NCBI GenBank assembly: GCA_016169945.1
Contig: JADLSH010000335.1
Coordinates: 558,001 to 622,000, forward strand
Direction: 5' to 3'
Source of the DNA: Trachythela sp. YZ-2020
Taxonomy: Eukaryota; Cnidaria; Anthozoa; Malacalcyonacea; Clavulariidae
DNA: 64,000 nucleotides
Shown here: positions 1 through 12,600 of the stretch, in pieces
Position numbering within the stretch: position 1 is the stretch's first letter
How the letters are laid out: every line of letters begins with the position of its first letter
Made by a program: the position numbers and the translations under genes
Notes under the pieces: model-generated
The model's database searches: none
Seen by the model: only the letters and a program-made list of their open reading frames with translations
Told to the model about the DNA's origin: nothing

Positions 1-585
1 AGGCTTTCGAGAAGTCTAAATATATCATGTCCCTTCCTTTCCGGAGTCCAGGACTTTACCAACGTCATGGAAAAAACCAAGAAGTTGAGTAATACAAGAG
101 CATCTTTTGCGGAAACCATGTTGCAAATTATTCAGCAACGATTGAACAAACTCAGACACGTGGATATGTACAACTTGCTCGAGAAGTTTAGATACTAGGG
201 ACAGCAGGGAAATCGGTCGGTAATTGCTGACTTCGTGAATATCGCCTTTCTTAGGAATAGGGACTACGTTAGCTTCCTTCCATTCCTGAGGAACTTTACC
301 AAGACAAAGGGACTTGTTGAATAGCACTGTCATAGACGGAGCAATCTCGTTTGAACATTCTTTTAACAATCTGGCAGAGATCTCGTCAGGACCGGTTGCT
401 TTATCAGTAGAAAGATTTGATAAAAGATAACTAACTTCTTCTGTTGAAACGGAAATAGACTCAAGATTATCCGGACTTCCTGTTTCCTCCGCTAATTTAC
501 TTCCTGTTTCGCAAATTCCAAAGAGAAAACAACACGTAAAATTTTTAAAGTGAAAGACGAAAAGTTTAAGGGGAAGGAACGACAA
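1..585 (-). pseudogene. Non-LTR retrotransposon reverse transcriptase fragment (running off the window)
   Basis: This is the N-terminal half of a LINE-type reverse transcriptase, read on the minus strand. It shows the fingers motif DKATGPDEISARLLKE, then VPQEWKEANVVPIPKKG, then SNYRPISLLS, and HGFRKRCSC. Palm motif A (DFSKA) lies at about positions 2-31 but in another frame, so a small frameshift sits near position 35. The rest of the palm lies beyond the left edge. The residues upstream of the RT domain (positions about 500-585) resemble nothing and are probably flank. The motif order fits the CR1/L2/Jockey group. No endonuclease is present, so the copy is 5'-truncated. It is a dead copy. 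Confidence 0.85.
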
Positions 586-1176
586 GTGTAAGTTTTTTTT
601 CTTTATTAAATGTATATAAGTGACCCTAGAACATAGTTAGTTTTCAAAACGTTATTTCATGTAAAAGGGTATTAAATATGTAAATATATTCATGACTCAA
701 ATTCTACGGCATTCGCGGACGTCCATCGGACGTCCATCATCGGACGATCATCGCCACAAAAAAGCACATACTGGTGAAAAAGTAATAGTAATAAATTCTG
801 CAAAAATTCAACGAAGCATTTTTCGTTGAAAAGATATATTGCAATATGGTTCGCCGTGTCTTTATGTACCCGCATGTTCTACTTTCATCTTAACAGAGCA
901 CAAACTGGTAAAATTTTATCAAATTTTGGCTTAATATATATGTATATATATTTTTAACACTAATATTAATAAGGCGACTCACTTCAATGACACTGAATAT
1001 TATTCGTCATGTAATTCTAAACAAAATGGTAGTAAAACTCTTAAATAAAAAAGTTAAAGTTCAAAATTAAAAATAAAACACTTACAAAAACAAAGTATTG
1101 CAATATTGTTCGGCATGCCATTCTCTACCAGTATCTTTGACCTTAACCTTAACTGACTGCTTACATTGTCTAGATT
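586..1176. other. Intergenic, no gene seen
   Basis: AT-rich sequence with short homopolymer and AT-repeat runs. No coding signal, RNA gene or terminal repeat is recognisable. Confidence 0.5.
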
Positions 1177-1539
1177 ATGGAGCCTTGTCCTAACAACTTG
1201 TTAGAACAAATTTTCACAGAAGTTTCAAATGAGGCTTGGCTGGACGTAGATTTGTATGCGATAAACCTAAACGTGAACGACCGCTTGTATGAATACCTAA
1301 TTGCACTCATTGGACTCAACATATCCCTTGCGTCCTCAAGAGCTAGAGATTTCCCCTCCGATGATCAATTGCAACAAACGACATTTTGTTTGTCGTTTAA
1401 TCCAAGTATCATTCTGGTCCCTCATATGGACAATGCTGCAAACCTGAAGAGAATGATATGCGCCAGCTTGCGACGAAGACATCAAATTGTGACCGAATCT
1501 GGTGAAGAGTCGAACTTCCTGATTTGGGCATTTTTTTAA
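1177..1539 (+). CDS. Unrecognised 120-aa open frame
   Basis: An ATG-initiated frame of 120 codons with a balanced, protein-like composition (start MEPCPNNLLEQIF) that stands out from its AT-rich surroundings. It has no signal peptide, membrane segment or motif I recognise. The middle, around YEYLIALIGLNISLASSRARDF, looks helical and then charged. It is followed at once by a T-rich tract, so a 3' UTR or the end of a mobile element is possible. It could be a remnant exon of a transposon gene or chance. I cannot assign a function. Confidence 0.3.
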   Translation: MEPCPNNLLEQIFTEVSNEAWLDVDLYAINLNVNDRLYEYLIALIGLNISLASSRARDFPSDDQLQQTTFCLSFNPSIILVPHMDNAANLKRMICASLRRRHQIVTESGEESNFLIWAFF

Positions 1540-2199
1540 ACTATTTTTTCAGTTTTTGTAACTTTTTTGAAAACTTTTTTTTAGTTTTTTTTTTAACTTT
1601 TTTTTTCATTTTTTTTTTTTTTGTTTTTTATTTTTAATTGTGAACAACTTCGTTTTTGTATTTTTTTTTTTTAAAGTGTTTTATTTTTAATTTTGAACAA
1701 CTTTGTTTTTGAAATATTTTTTTTAGGGTTAGGGTTAGCGTTAGACCCCCTGCCCAAGCGCACTTTTTGATCTGCTGAAGTGAGGATTCATTACTTTTTG
1801 ATAAAAATTTTTATATGAAAGCCCTATTGGGCTAGTTTATTGTATTAGAATTTGGGCGTGATACCTCTTTTGGTTCCAAAGTTATGACGAAATGTCTAAA
1901 ATTAGAATCAGCTTTTAGGGGACGCGCATCTTTGGCTATAACTTTGTTACTGTTCAACCGATTGGAATCCAAAGTCAATTCCAACTGGAGTATTTCTGGA
2001 AGTGCTAATGGAATGGAATGTGCCCTTCATAAGACTAATCCACTTTGGCACGAAAATACCCATTGGATTATTTCCTGAACTGGCTGAAGTGTTGAATGAG
2101 TAAGTTTTTTACATTTTTATTATAAATAAAACACTAAGAAAATATATATATAATAATATATTGAAAAATAAAGTTCTTAAAATTTAAAAACTAGATGTA
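1540..2199. other. T-rich spacer with a short telomere-like run
   Basis: Dominated by poly-T tracts (about 1530-1720), then two and a half TTAGGG-like units near 1727-1742. The rest is unremarkable AT-rich sequence with no convincing gene. Confidence 0.5.
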
Positions 2200-2616
2200 A
2201 TGCTGCTGAAAATGGTCGCCGTCAACCCTACATTCAATACCGATACTTACACCATTTTCAACCCGCTGGATGCGAGACCCAACCCTAACCTCAACCACGG
2301 TGGCAACATTACGATCAAACCTGATAACCCTCACCCCATCAAGGAAGTTAAGTTATATAACACTGTCTTCCATTATCTGAGGTCAGTTCATGAGTCAAAA
2401 CTGGTGGCACCAACCCAGACGACCAGGCAGGCTGACAGCTACCTGGAAAGGATTCAATACATATTGGAAAAATTGGAACAGTATGGGGATGAAATTGGTG
2501 GCCTGAGGCCTGGGGATATAAGTTCCTACTGGGATGGATACTGGTACGGGAGGCGTATACTGAGTATCGGTGTTAATTTCTTGAAAATACTCATTAATAA
2601 GGACGGGATCAATTAA
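2200..2616 (+). CDS. Unrecognised open frame partly overlapping an antisense LINE fragment
   Basis: A 138-codon frame. The first two thirds (about 2215-2510) are rich in Asn and Pro and then become a charged, helix-prone stretch (TTRQADSYLERIQYILEKLE) that could form a coiled coil. The last 100 bases overlap the 3' edge of the LINE endonuclease fragment read from the opposite strand, so the end of this frame is accidental. It may be the debris of a gene or transposon ORF cut by the LINE. No family is recognised. Confidence 0.25.
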   Translation: MLLKMVAVNPTFNTDTYTIFNPLDARPNPNLNHGGNITIKPDNPHPIKEVKLYNTVFHYLRSVHESKLVAPTQTTRQADSYLERIQYILEKLEQYGDEIGGLRPGDISSYWDGYWYGRRILSIGVNFLKILINKDGIN

Positions 2617-3786
2617 AGAGCTAATATTTTCGCTACGTGTATTCCTGCCAGTAATCTTATTTACAGTTTTCCACCATCCCTTAGTACCATACCTATGTTT
2701 GCTGTTTTCATCATAAACTGCACGAATTTGATTTTCGCGAATAAGTTTATTTATTCGTTCTTGGGATTCATCTGTTATCCCTCTCCTTATTCGTCCATTT
2801 CGTATTTTGCATAGATGTTTAACAAGTGGGGACATGTACGGGGGGTCACGTGAGGAAACTTTGACCTTGATCAAAGGGAAACACTCGTTAAACAAAGAGA
2901 CGATCAGCTCATTTAACACGGTAACTGCGTGGTCAACACCACTTGTATTGTATACACTGCTCCAGTCACATGTTTTCAATTTGTTCTCCATGTCTATCTT
3001 GCGGTGTTCTCTTACGTCTCGAAAATATACGTGCTTTCTTTCTGGTTTAGCTTTCTTTGGGGTGATCATTACTGTTAAATGGTCAGACCTAACCAAGCCA
3101 GCGAAAACAACGGGTGGTTTCCACAAATATGGACTATTTGTCAGAAATACGTCCAATATTTTTTGACCCCTGGTATGCTTTTTAACTATTTGTTCCAAAT
3201 TTTTATGTTTACTCAGATCATTTATATTTAGTTGATTTATATCTCCAGCAATTATTATTTTTGCAGAGGGATCTGATAACAGAATCTGTTCACAACTATC
3301 AGACAAATGATCTAATAGCTCAGATTCAGCGTAGATCGGGTCTGGTGGATGATATACCACAGCAGTGTAATATTTGTTATTTGTCATTCCCTGGATTTCG
3401 CACCATAAACATTCTAAATTATTTTGTAAATCAAGTTTCTTAATGTTCCAATCGTTTCGACACAAAATGGCAACTCCACCGCCCGGCCGTTCGTTCCAAC
3501 GATCTTTTCTTAAAAGATTATATCCGATTGGGCAAATTAGACTGGAGGGAATCTTGCCATTTAACCATGTTTCAGAAATGAAACAAATATCAATGTTGTT
3601 AGTGGACACTTCAGAGTATAATGCTGATGCAGCATCAGGTTTTGCCAACGATCTTGCGTTTATGATCAAGCATTTTGGAACAACCTTAGCAGAGGGGGGG
3701 CCAATCTTTATTGATATTAAATTACAATCGTTTCGGTCCAAGTTACTTTGTGGTCGATAATGTATACGTCTGGGGAATATTCTCAC
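2510..3786 (-). pseudogene. CR1-like LINE endonuclease fragment
   Basis: Minus-strand apurinic-endonuclease-like domain of a non-LTR retrotransposon. In order it shows the N-terminal LIINARSLAKPDA block, the catalytic Glu block DICFISETWLNGK, GGGVAILCRNDW, YHPPDPIYAES, the catalytic IIAGDINQLNIND block, TRGQKILDVFLTN and the C-terminal SDHLTV block. All active-site blocks are present and in one frame. The linker that normally leads to the RT (WWKTVNKITGR, then a DTQYTPP stretch) is present, but homology stops near 2510 and no RT follows. The endonuclease was once intact and the copy is 3'-deleted. The open frame runs on to 2395 through unrelated sequence. Confidence 0.88.
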
Positions 3787-4359
3787 AGGTATATTTCTTA
3801 AATATGTTGGACATGTGGAAAAGGATGTTGAAAAAGATTTAGGTTTCCTCCTGTAGTAACACTAGATCAATAAAGTATGATCCTCATCTAGGGAGAACAG
3901 TTTAGAACTGATAAAGCTATCTAAAATTAGATGATGAATAATGTTTCTTCGTAATGATAGATTATATTTCAAGTTTAAGAAAACTATGTTTTGTTTAATA
4001 ACAATCATCTAGTTACGTAAAACCACCAATAATCTATGAGTGAACATGTTTATTTTTTTGAAATTTTCAACATCCGAAGTAACTCAAAAATCGGAAATAT
4101 CCTTACTACCGCCATGAAAGTGCTGCCGAAGTCCGGCATTAGTGCAATACGAGAAAGACAATTACCCTATTACCCCGCACATAAGCGCATGCGCTTATAA
4201 GCGGATATTCACGATTTTTCGAAATTTTCTAAAGTAAAAATCGCCGTTCATAAGCGCATGCGCTTATAAAATTCCGCATATAAGCGCACCTCCGGTCTCC
4301 CGGAAAAGTCGTTGGCAGCCGGAAGTAAGACGTATTAACACACAAATTTTGTTCTAACG
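3787..4359. repeat. Non-coding stretch with repeated palindromic motifs next to the pogo remnant
   Basis: Two copies of the palindrome-rich motif ATAAGCGCATGCGCTTATA occur at about 4181-4199 and 4251-4269, followed by another ATAAGCGCA at about 4281-4289. They lie just beyond the 3' end of the minus-strand pogo/Tigger pseudogene. They are candidates for that element's terminal or subterminal repeats. No target duplication could be made out. Confidence 0.5.
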
Positions 4360-5990
4360 GTATATTTAATATTCAACAAAAGAAATTGCGTAAATTTTAC
4401 ATAAAAATAAACTTAAAAAACGTTACAAAATTGTTCAATGTCTCCAAAACTTCGTCCTCTTGAACGTTTTCTTCGTCGTCTTCCATCCTCATTTCGGCGA
4501 GATAAGCATTCATGTCTTCAAGAACTTCAGCGGGTACCGCTCTATTTTGGATTGTTGCCTACGGTGTACTCCCGGTCCGCAGAGTCTATCCATTCCCCCC
4601 ACTTTTCCTTCAATCCATTTTGGAAAGGTTTATTATTGTGACTGTCTAGAAACTGTAGCAATGGGGTCATTCCTGTATCGATATACTTACAATCGGTATT
4701 GCAATCTCTTAATGTTTCTGGTATACATAAAGGTCTGTTTCATAGTTACCCCTTTCGATCCAAGCACTGACATTCCTGGAGGAAATTTTCCCTGTGGTGT
4801 TTTTTTTAAATTCTTAAAGATCAACATTGGCGGACCGAACAGCACTGAACTCGCTTCCACTTTTTTAACGCCCGCAGTTAATACAACAGTGAAACGCAGT
4901 TTCTCGTTGCCAGTTGTTTTCATCTTTACTGTTTTAAGGGGGTCCAATACTAAAAATATTTTTTTCGACCGTTTCATAGTATTGAAACTTATCTATTAGT
5001 ATGTTGTTAGGCTCGATTCTCTGACAAAAAAATATGTTACATGGTTACCATGATAAAGCACCCCAAACGATGATATTCATGCCATTTTTTAAACATGATT
5101 ATTAGATCATCCTTAATGATAAAATTCTGGAATAACGTTTATTTTCTAACAAACAATCTCTATTGAGGCTTTTTCAACAGTTTTACGGACCAAATATTAA
5201 AAGAGAATATGATCGCGGAAACTGTCACTGCTTCAAAACTATTCAATAAAATTTAATTATTTTAGTTCATCTCCTAGAGGTAGATATGCTGAGTCTATCC
5301 TGTAAATTTCATGGGATAGCCTTGAAATTTCATTAGTTATATACCTTGCACGCAATATAGGAAGCGGGCTTTTTCGGTAAGCTCAGAAAAACAACTTTAA
5401 CGTTTTTGCATATATTAATAACTTATACAAAACAATATAATGGCACAATGAAACAATAGAGCAAACCAATAAAACCCTGTTATGTGCTCAGGGTAAAACC
5501 ATAATAAAAATAAGAATTTGCTAAATTCACGCGTTCTTGGTGTATTTTTCAGTGAATAACTACTGAGCTTTGATAAGGGAGCCATTTAAGATTGTTTTTT
5601 TTATTCTTGAAAATAAATAAAATATTATTTTTTTGGTATTTGACCCACTTAACACCTTTATAGTCGAAGGTACACGTACGGAGGTACAAGGCCATGTTCA
5701 TAATAACGTCATAAGTCTTGACACTTTTCATGTCATCGAGAAAATCGTCGCAACGCTCTGGTGCATCTTGTGGAATTTTCTGTCCAACGCTTGTTGCTGG
5801 CGAAAAGTAAAGTTGTTTCGTTTTAAGAAACGCCTCAGCCACCGCGTGGATGCTTGAAAAGTGGTACTTGAGTCAGGATACAATTCATTAAAAACAGCAT
5901 TTGCTTTACGTCTTATCATATTTCCTGGTACTGCAAGCCGCTCTTCTCGTTTCTGTTTCACAAAGTCAACAAGAGCTGCATCTAGCAACG
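4360..5990 (-). pseudogene. pogo/Tigger-type DDE transposase, broken
   Basis: Pieces of one Tc1/pogo-like transposase lie in order on the minus strand. A CENP-B-type helix-turn-helix block (5728-5988; VPGNMIRRKANAVFNELYP, then STRWLRRFLKRNNFTFR) is followed by the region before the catalytic core (5633-5842). The DDE_1-type GNEKLRFTVVLTAG block lies at 4687-4977, and a C-terminal stretch with KPFQNGLKEKWGEWID and an acidic tail lies at about 4380-4645. Frames change between pieces. About 600 bases of unrelated sequence (roughly 5000-5610) separate the second and third pieces, and part of the catalytic core is missing. The element is dead. Its upstream edge lies within 40 bases of the duplicated secreted-gene promoter segment. 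Confidence 0.8.
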
Positions 5991-6026
5991 GAAACAGCGA
6001 TGTACTGTTACGAGCGTCCCGAATGC

Positions 6027-6683
6027 ATAATTCGGCTTCTGGGGGATCATGTTATGTCTAATATTTTGAAATGGCTCTTGCATCTGTTGCTATATGTAAA
6101 ACCGTTGTTCAAAATTTTTGTCGTTTTCGGAAAACTCTGTACGTGTGTTAGAACTAAGAGAACAATGGTTAAATATAATGCCCATGCATCGTACTTTCGT
6201 ACAATAACTAAAAGGGCGAACAATTAATCATTACGTTTAATTTAAAGTGAATAACCTAAATTAACTTTTTCGCGCATCAACTTTGTAGCTGTTAATTCAC
6301 CAAAATCATGAAAGGATCCCCAACCATTATTGCTGTTCTGTTTGCTGTGTCTTCGCTATTGGTCGGTGATGCTACCTCACATGCTAAAGGTTGGTAATAG
6401 GGGATGGTAATATTAGAGTATATTCTTCTAAAACAACTTTGCAGTGTTGACTTCAATAACTGGTTAGAGCTTTTGTATGAATTGCCAAAGATTTGAAAGT
6501 GAAGTGAACCATGTGAATTTCTTAAATCTTAAATTTCCCCTCTTTGTAAATAACATTTAAGTCGTCATTTCCCTCCAAAGCTCAAGTTTCTGTTTAAGCG
6601 GAGCGGGGTGCCATGTTGTCTTGCTTTTGAGCAATCTGCCCAGAACATATAGTGATTACAGATTTATGCGCTGTGACTAGACA
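6027..6683 (+). repeat. Duplicated promoter plus signal-peptide exon segment, copy A
   Basis: About 657 bases that match 45084-45735 in inverted orientation at roughly 95% identity by eye. The segment contains some 280 bases of upstream sequence, the complete first coding exon (6308-6389) with its GT donor, and about 290 bases of intron. Homology begins at ATAATTCGGC and ends just after GTGACTAGACA. Confidence 0.92.
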
Positions 6684-9600
6684 CGCTGTAACCTTTGCCT
6701 AATTAATTGAATTGATCGTTTTTTCACTTACGCCTAGAATAGCAATCAACTTTGTAAACAGAACACTTAAGACAGAGACACAAAGTGCTCTTATGCGTGC
6801 AAGGTTGATAGTAGTGTTGTTTTAGTCAACTATAGAACTAAAACTAAAACCCTATTTTTGTCATGCATGCCTAAATAAATTAGTCAACTAAAACTAAACC
6901 AGAACTAAAGTAATTTTAGAGTTAAATACTAAAACAAAACTTGAACTAAAGCAAAATCAACATCAACAACTAAAACTAAACAAGACTAAAATTATTCTGC
7001 TGAGAACGAAAACTAAACAGAAACTAAATATTTATAACTGGGACTAAAACTCGAATTTATTCAACAGAGCTTCGGAAATATTTGTGCGCGATCGTAAACT
7101 GTCGCCATCGCTTCCCGCCATTAATTGCAAGTTCCAATTTTGGAATTTTGAATCTCAAATATAAAATTTCTGATTCCTTTCCTTCGCACGAGCATTTGTG
7201 TAAAATAGATACTGAATTTGAATCATAGAAAACTAAAACTACAGTAGTTGTTGGCTAGAACTTAACCAAAACACTCAAGAACACTCATGGTATTAGAACA
7301 TTCATACAGAATGTCATTGACTGATATAATTTGCAATTGTTCTTGGGCGGTTAAAATACATTTTTCTCACTTAAAACGCTCGGAAGATGTTGAACTACAG
7401 TAAGTGCTTTTAACCCAACATTCAATATTAAGCCGTGTTGAGTTGATTTAGTTTATAGGATACATTTTCCAGTCGTATTAAGTATTTTGTTCCTTGACAT
7501 CATTGATCTCAGAAATTTAGTTAATCGACTTACAAAATATTCCTAATGATGCATTTTTAAGACATATTTTATTTTCAAAGAAAAAAGAATATATGTGATT
7601 GCTAAAAAAGCTGAAAAGGCAGTCTCACAATTCTTTGTTAGATAAAATGAGGCCTCAGCTGACAGTAATCCTAAAGAGTACTGGAAGCTAATCAATTCTA
7701 TTAAGACAAATCAAACATCTAAAATGTCTGATGTTTCTATCATCTTCTGAATGGTTTGGATATTTCTAAAACCTAAGTAGCTACGAACGTAAATATTTGC
7801 ACTGAGAGATCTAGTACTGAAGCTCGAATTGTTAAATATTTCACTATTCGGGCAAACGGAAAAAATGATATCCTCGACCAACCAATTTCAATTGAAGAAA
7901 TATGTAGGATTTCTAAGAATTTAAAGAATAAAAAGGCCTGCGCTAGTGACTCATTGTCGAATGAAATCATTAAATTTTCGGTTGAAATTTTACCATTTTG
8001 CTTTGTAACTCTATTTAATATCATTTTATCCCAGGGTGTCTTCCCTTCATTTTGGTATATATAAAGGTTTCATTGTGCCAATTCATTCTTTCCTACACTT
8101 TTTAACATATTCATAAATGATATATCCAATTTGTTCGACAACTCATGTGCCCCGGTTAAACTTGGTGATATAGATTTGAATTGTTTATACTCTACGCAGA
8201 TTATTTGGTTTTATTATCTGAGTCAAAGTCTGGATTACAAAATTGCCTTACGAAACTCCAATCATAAACCAGTAGGTGGAAATTAAACATCAATTTTAAA
8301 AAAATAAGAAATTCTATTATTTGGGACAGCAACCCATGCAAAGGCGCATATACTTATATAAATTAAATTGGTTCTTCGAAAACAATATTTTTTAACAAGT
8401 AGAAGAATATCCATATCTAGGTATTATATATTTCACTGGAAGTTTTAAACGAGCTCAAAAAATTATATATAGCGCTACGAGCTTACCATGCTTTATTTAA
8501 AAGTTTTATAAATGTCGAAAATATCCCTGTTCAAATACTTTTAAAGCTTTTCTCAACTAATGTAACTCCAGTTTTACTATACAATTGTGAAATTTGGGTC
8601 CATACTTGCTAGGTAAGGTAGACTCTTTTGAAAGGTTTAAAAGTAAAATTTTGAAAGTAGCGAACGATATCGAGAGACTCCATGTAAAATTTTGTAAAAT
8701 AATTCTAGGGGTTCATTCAAAATCTGAAAATTTCGCGGTCTATGCTGAATTAGCGAGAATGCTTCTAATTATAAAAATATCAACTGTGATAGCAAAATTT
8801 TGGTTACGGATCAACAACCCATAGTCTATATATATATAATATATATGGAGGCAAGTTACCTGGTTGGCTAAGTTACTTGCCTTGATGTTAAAATGCAAGC
8901 AAGTGATCTGTTTACTCTAGCTTTACCTCAATGTCGGCAAGTTGTGTTATACCCTGCATGTTGTACCATGTTAACAATCACAGGGGGAAACTATTATATA
9001 TTCCTTTAATACTAAGGATCTTACTAGCTAGCCCGGTGACTTGTCCACATAGGAAATGCAGCTAAGTGAACTAATCTTCGTCTTTACTGCAATCATTATG
9101 AAAAGGAACCAAATGTTATTATTAGGGAGTTTAAGCTTCACGTTTGAGGGCAACGGCAAACGGCAGAGTCGAATTTTCTTGGCAGAGTTTTCGCTTAACT
9201 TCTCCACTTCATATTTTCTCTCTTATCTTAAAAGAATCATCACAAATTACAGTTTTAAAATAGAAAGTTCATTTTCCCTTTATTGCCTTATAGCGTAAAC
9301 CTTTTCTTCGCTTGGCGTTTGTCGTTTGACGTATGAACGCGAAGCTTAAACTCCCTATTATATTAAGCTAAGACCTGGAAACTGACATCATAGACCTTGA
9401 ATCAAACGCAATTTTCAAAGACCATCTATATTGAGGCAAACAACAGTAACTCCAGGATGGTTTGTGAAAGGCCAAATCAAAGATAATTTTGTCAGCTAAG
9501 GAAGCCACTTTAGAGAAACAGCATCATGCCTTTGTCTTTCTATTTCTATTTCATGACAATTAAACATAGTTAAGCTATTGAATTTAAAACATGCACAATA

Positions 9601-12600
9601 TGATAATTGGCAAATATGCCTAACGGCTAACATGACATTTACAGATTGAAAATTATTATATTAAATTACCAAGAACTAACGAGTCAACGATATTTGCCCG
9701 TTTCACCTGCGAGTTATTTCTCTGTACATTCTTCTTGCATTTGACTAAGCGTATTCTTCAACCATACTTCGTCAGTGTATGCTATAAAATGCCAACTTTC
9801 TCTCGCTCGACAATGCTCGACGACAGGTCTTACTTTCATGCAAATTCGATTTTGAGGTTATTTTGTATGTTTCACCCTCGATTTTGTCATTTGATTTTGC
9901 AAAATTATTGCTTATAATGTATCCTATATTTACACATTTACACTGAGAGTAGTAGACACGTTGAATTAAATTATATTTAAAATTATTTTCCATTCACGGA
10001 CTACCAAATTTTTACACTTATAATATTACCTTAAATTTATATAATAAGGACAGTTATTATCGAACAGGCAATGTACCATTTAAAAATTGAATTCTATTCA
10101 CGTGTGCTCCTTTAGATACAAGTGGGATAACAAGATTTCGAAGATTGAATGAAGGTTATACTAAAATAAAGGAGGGCGTGCTGAAAAGGAAATTAAATCT
10201 CGATAATACAGGTGATGTGGTCTCTTATTTAATTATGCAAGATAGTAATTTCTCGAATATGATTGGCTGCCTCTAATACAATTAGTCCCAAACAGCGGTG
10301 TAAATTGTAATCACGCGTGCACATTGCGAGTATAATTACATATCTAATAACAGTGCAAAGATATTTAATCACAGCGCAAAATTATGTATTCAAAATTACC
10401 TAATTACACCAAAAATAAATATTTGACAGAGGTGGGCATTTCATGAAAATGGATGGTAACGCTAGCGATTCGTCGGAAATACAATATTTTTTAGATTTAT
10501 TCAAAAAATTCCAAGCCATGGACGAATTACACAACAAAATTAGCGAAGATGCTGTGAACAAGAGCGATGAAATGCTTCCCTTTAGACGTGAAGGTAAGTA
10601 AACTAAGTAATGCCTTGATTAAATATAATCATTTTAAGATATTGTCTCAGATGTAACTTGTGTTGTTTATGGAAACTAAATATCAATTTGTGAGTGTCCT
10701 AACAAGAGACTAGATGCAAATTCTGTATCTTTTTAAGTCGCCAACGCTCTGACCACTGGGATATTTGGATAGGCGATTGAGGAAGTTAGCCGTAGGTGGG
10801 GGTATAATCTATCCACACAAAGGACCAGCTTTAATGATACGATTATAGGCTGACCAAGCCAGGAATGATATTTTGTTAATTTTCCTCTGCATTTTGTGAT
10901 CCAGATGGAGTAACAAGTTATTATTATTGATAGAATGTTGTAACATATGTTTACAATATATACTTCCAGATATGCTGTCGATTGGCAAATGTTGTGAAGT
11001 CATCAAGGAATATATTGACAAGAAAAATCAAGCTCTTGATGTTTTGTGTTCTGAAAATGATTTTCAACGATGTTGTAATGCATTTGCTGATGAATTAAAG
11101 AAACAAGAAGATGCTTACAAAGTGTTGTGCAAAAGCAATAGTACGGTTATTCCAGGTATGGCAATTAGGTCTCTTTCAATCAAGTCTATATCTTTAATAT
11201 ATATGACACGAAACTTTCTATTATCTTGTTGAGACATTCTATTTTTTTAAATAAAGCAATGTTTCAAATTCTTCTTTTATAACCTGACATAATTTTCCTT
11301 ACTTCTTAATATACATTCTATTTCATTTATTATTAAAAGAAGTACTGAATTCTAATATCGCGTATATATTCATTTAACGAAACAGTTGGGTACCCATACT
11401 GTATATTGATTTTTTACTTTCATACAGTCAGAGCGTCTGCATAAAGCAGCATTTTAGGCGCAATCTTATTCCTCCTTTATGTCAATGATCTACCTGATGT
11501 TGTTAAAAACTCAACAGTTGCATGCTTTGCTGAGTGCTAACGACCCCAAGATCTTTCGTTGCGTCGATTCCTGCTTTAGTCCAAAGTGACCTGAGTAACC
11601 TAGACACCTGCATGGTCTCTCTCACTTGGCGGCCTTATCTTTAATGAACTCAAGTGTAAATGTCTGCGAGTTACCAGGAAAGTCCAACCCGTAACATATT
11701 CATATAAGATCAAAAGACAAGGAACTTATAACAACATCAGTCGAGAAGGACCTGGGAATTTGGATTGCGAGTGATCTTACTTGGGCCAAAATGTTCTAGA
11801 TCGTTGTGCAAGGGCGAACAAGCTACTTGGCTTCTTAACTTTCTTGGCATGAATATAGATGTCCTGTTCTTTTTTAAAGCTATTAATGGCCTGGTTGATA
11901 TATCTAAATATGTGCTCCCAAACACGTAGTTCCCACGCGAGCAACCAGGTCATCCAGTACAAACAATATAACCTATACAGTCCACGAAAATGCAAAACTG
12001 TTACCTAACAGGGTTCCTTCTTCGCGCGCGTGACCAGAATGTGGAATCCTTTCCCAAAAAAACTCAGGACTCGACTAATGACATTAACTTAGACAATATC
12101 ATTGCTACGAGATCATTACTCAGTAGTCCTGCATTCTTGTTTTCACGAAGGGGACCCAACGACATGGAAAACTCTGTGCTTAAAATGTAACTGTGTTCCT
12201 AGTCTAAACAACAAAATAACTTGCTGTTTTAGCTGTGTGACTGTAGTTGTGACCTATATTCAGAAGGGCCCACAGTAATTGGTTTTCACTCTTGCGGTGT
12301 CCCAGCCATTGATTGTTAGTAATTTTTGTGTGTGTTTTGGTATTTGAGTGAGTTATTAATGTCACGAAGAAAATAAATATATAAATAACTAAATAGATAA
12401 ATTAATAAATATAGCACTAAGGCAAAACATTTCCACACCGTTAAGATGCAACTCTTTTGTAATGTATTTCTTCATCATTGTCGTATTATTTTACTCTATT
12501 TAGTTGTACCCCTACCTAGTGAATGTTTCGGATATACATGGCTGAACGAAAGCAATAGAAACCAGAATTTTTCGCAACACCAAACAAATTGTGACCAAAG

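Noticed and set aside
1727..1742. Telomeric repeat
   Set aside because: Only about two and a half TTAGGG-like units within a T-rich tract. Too short to mark a telomere.
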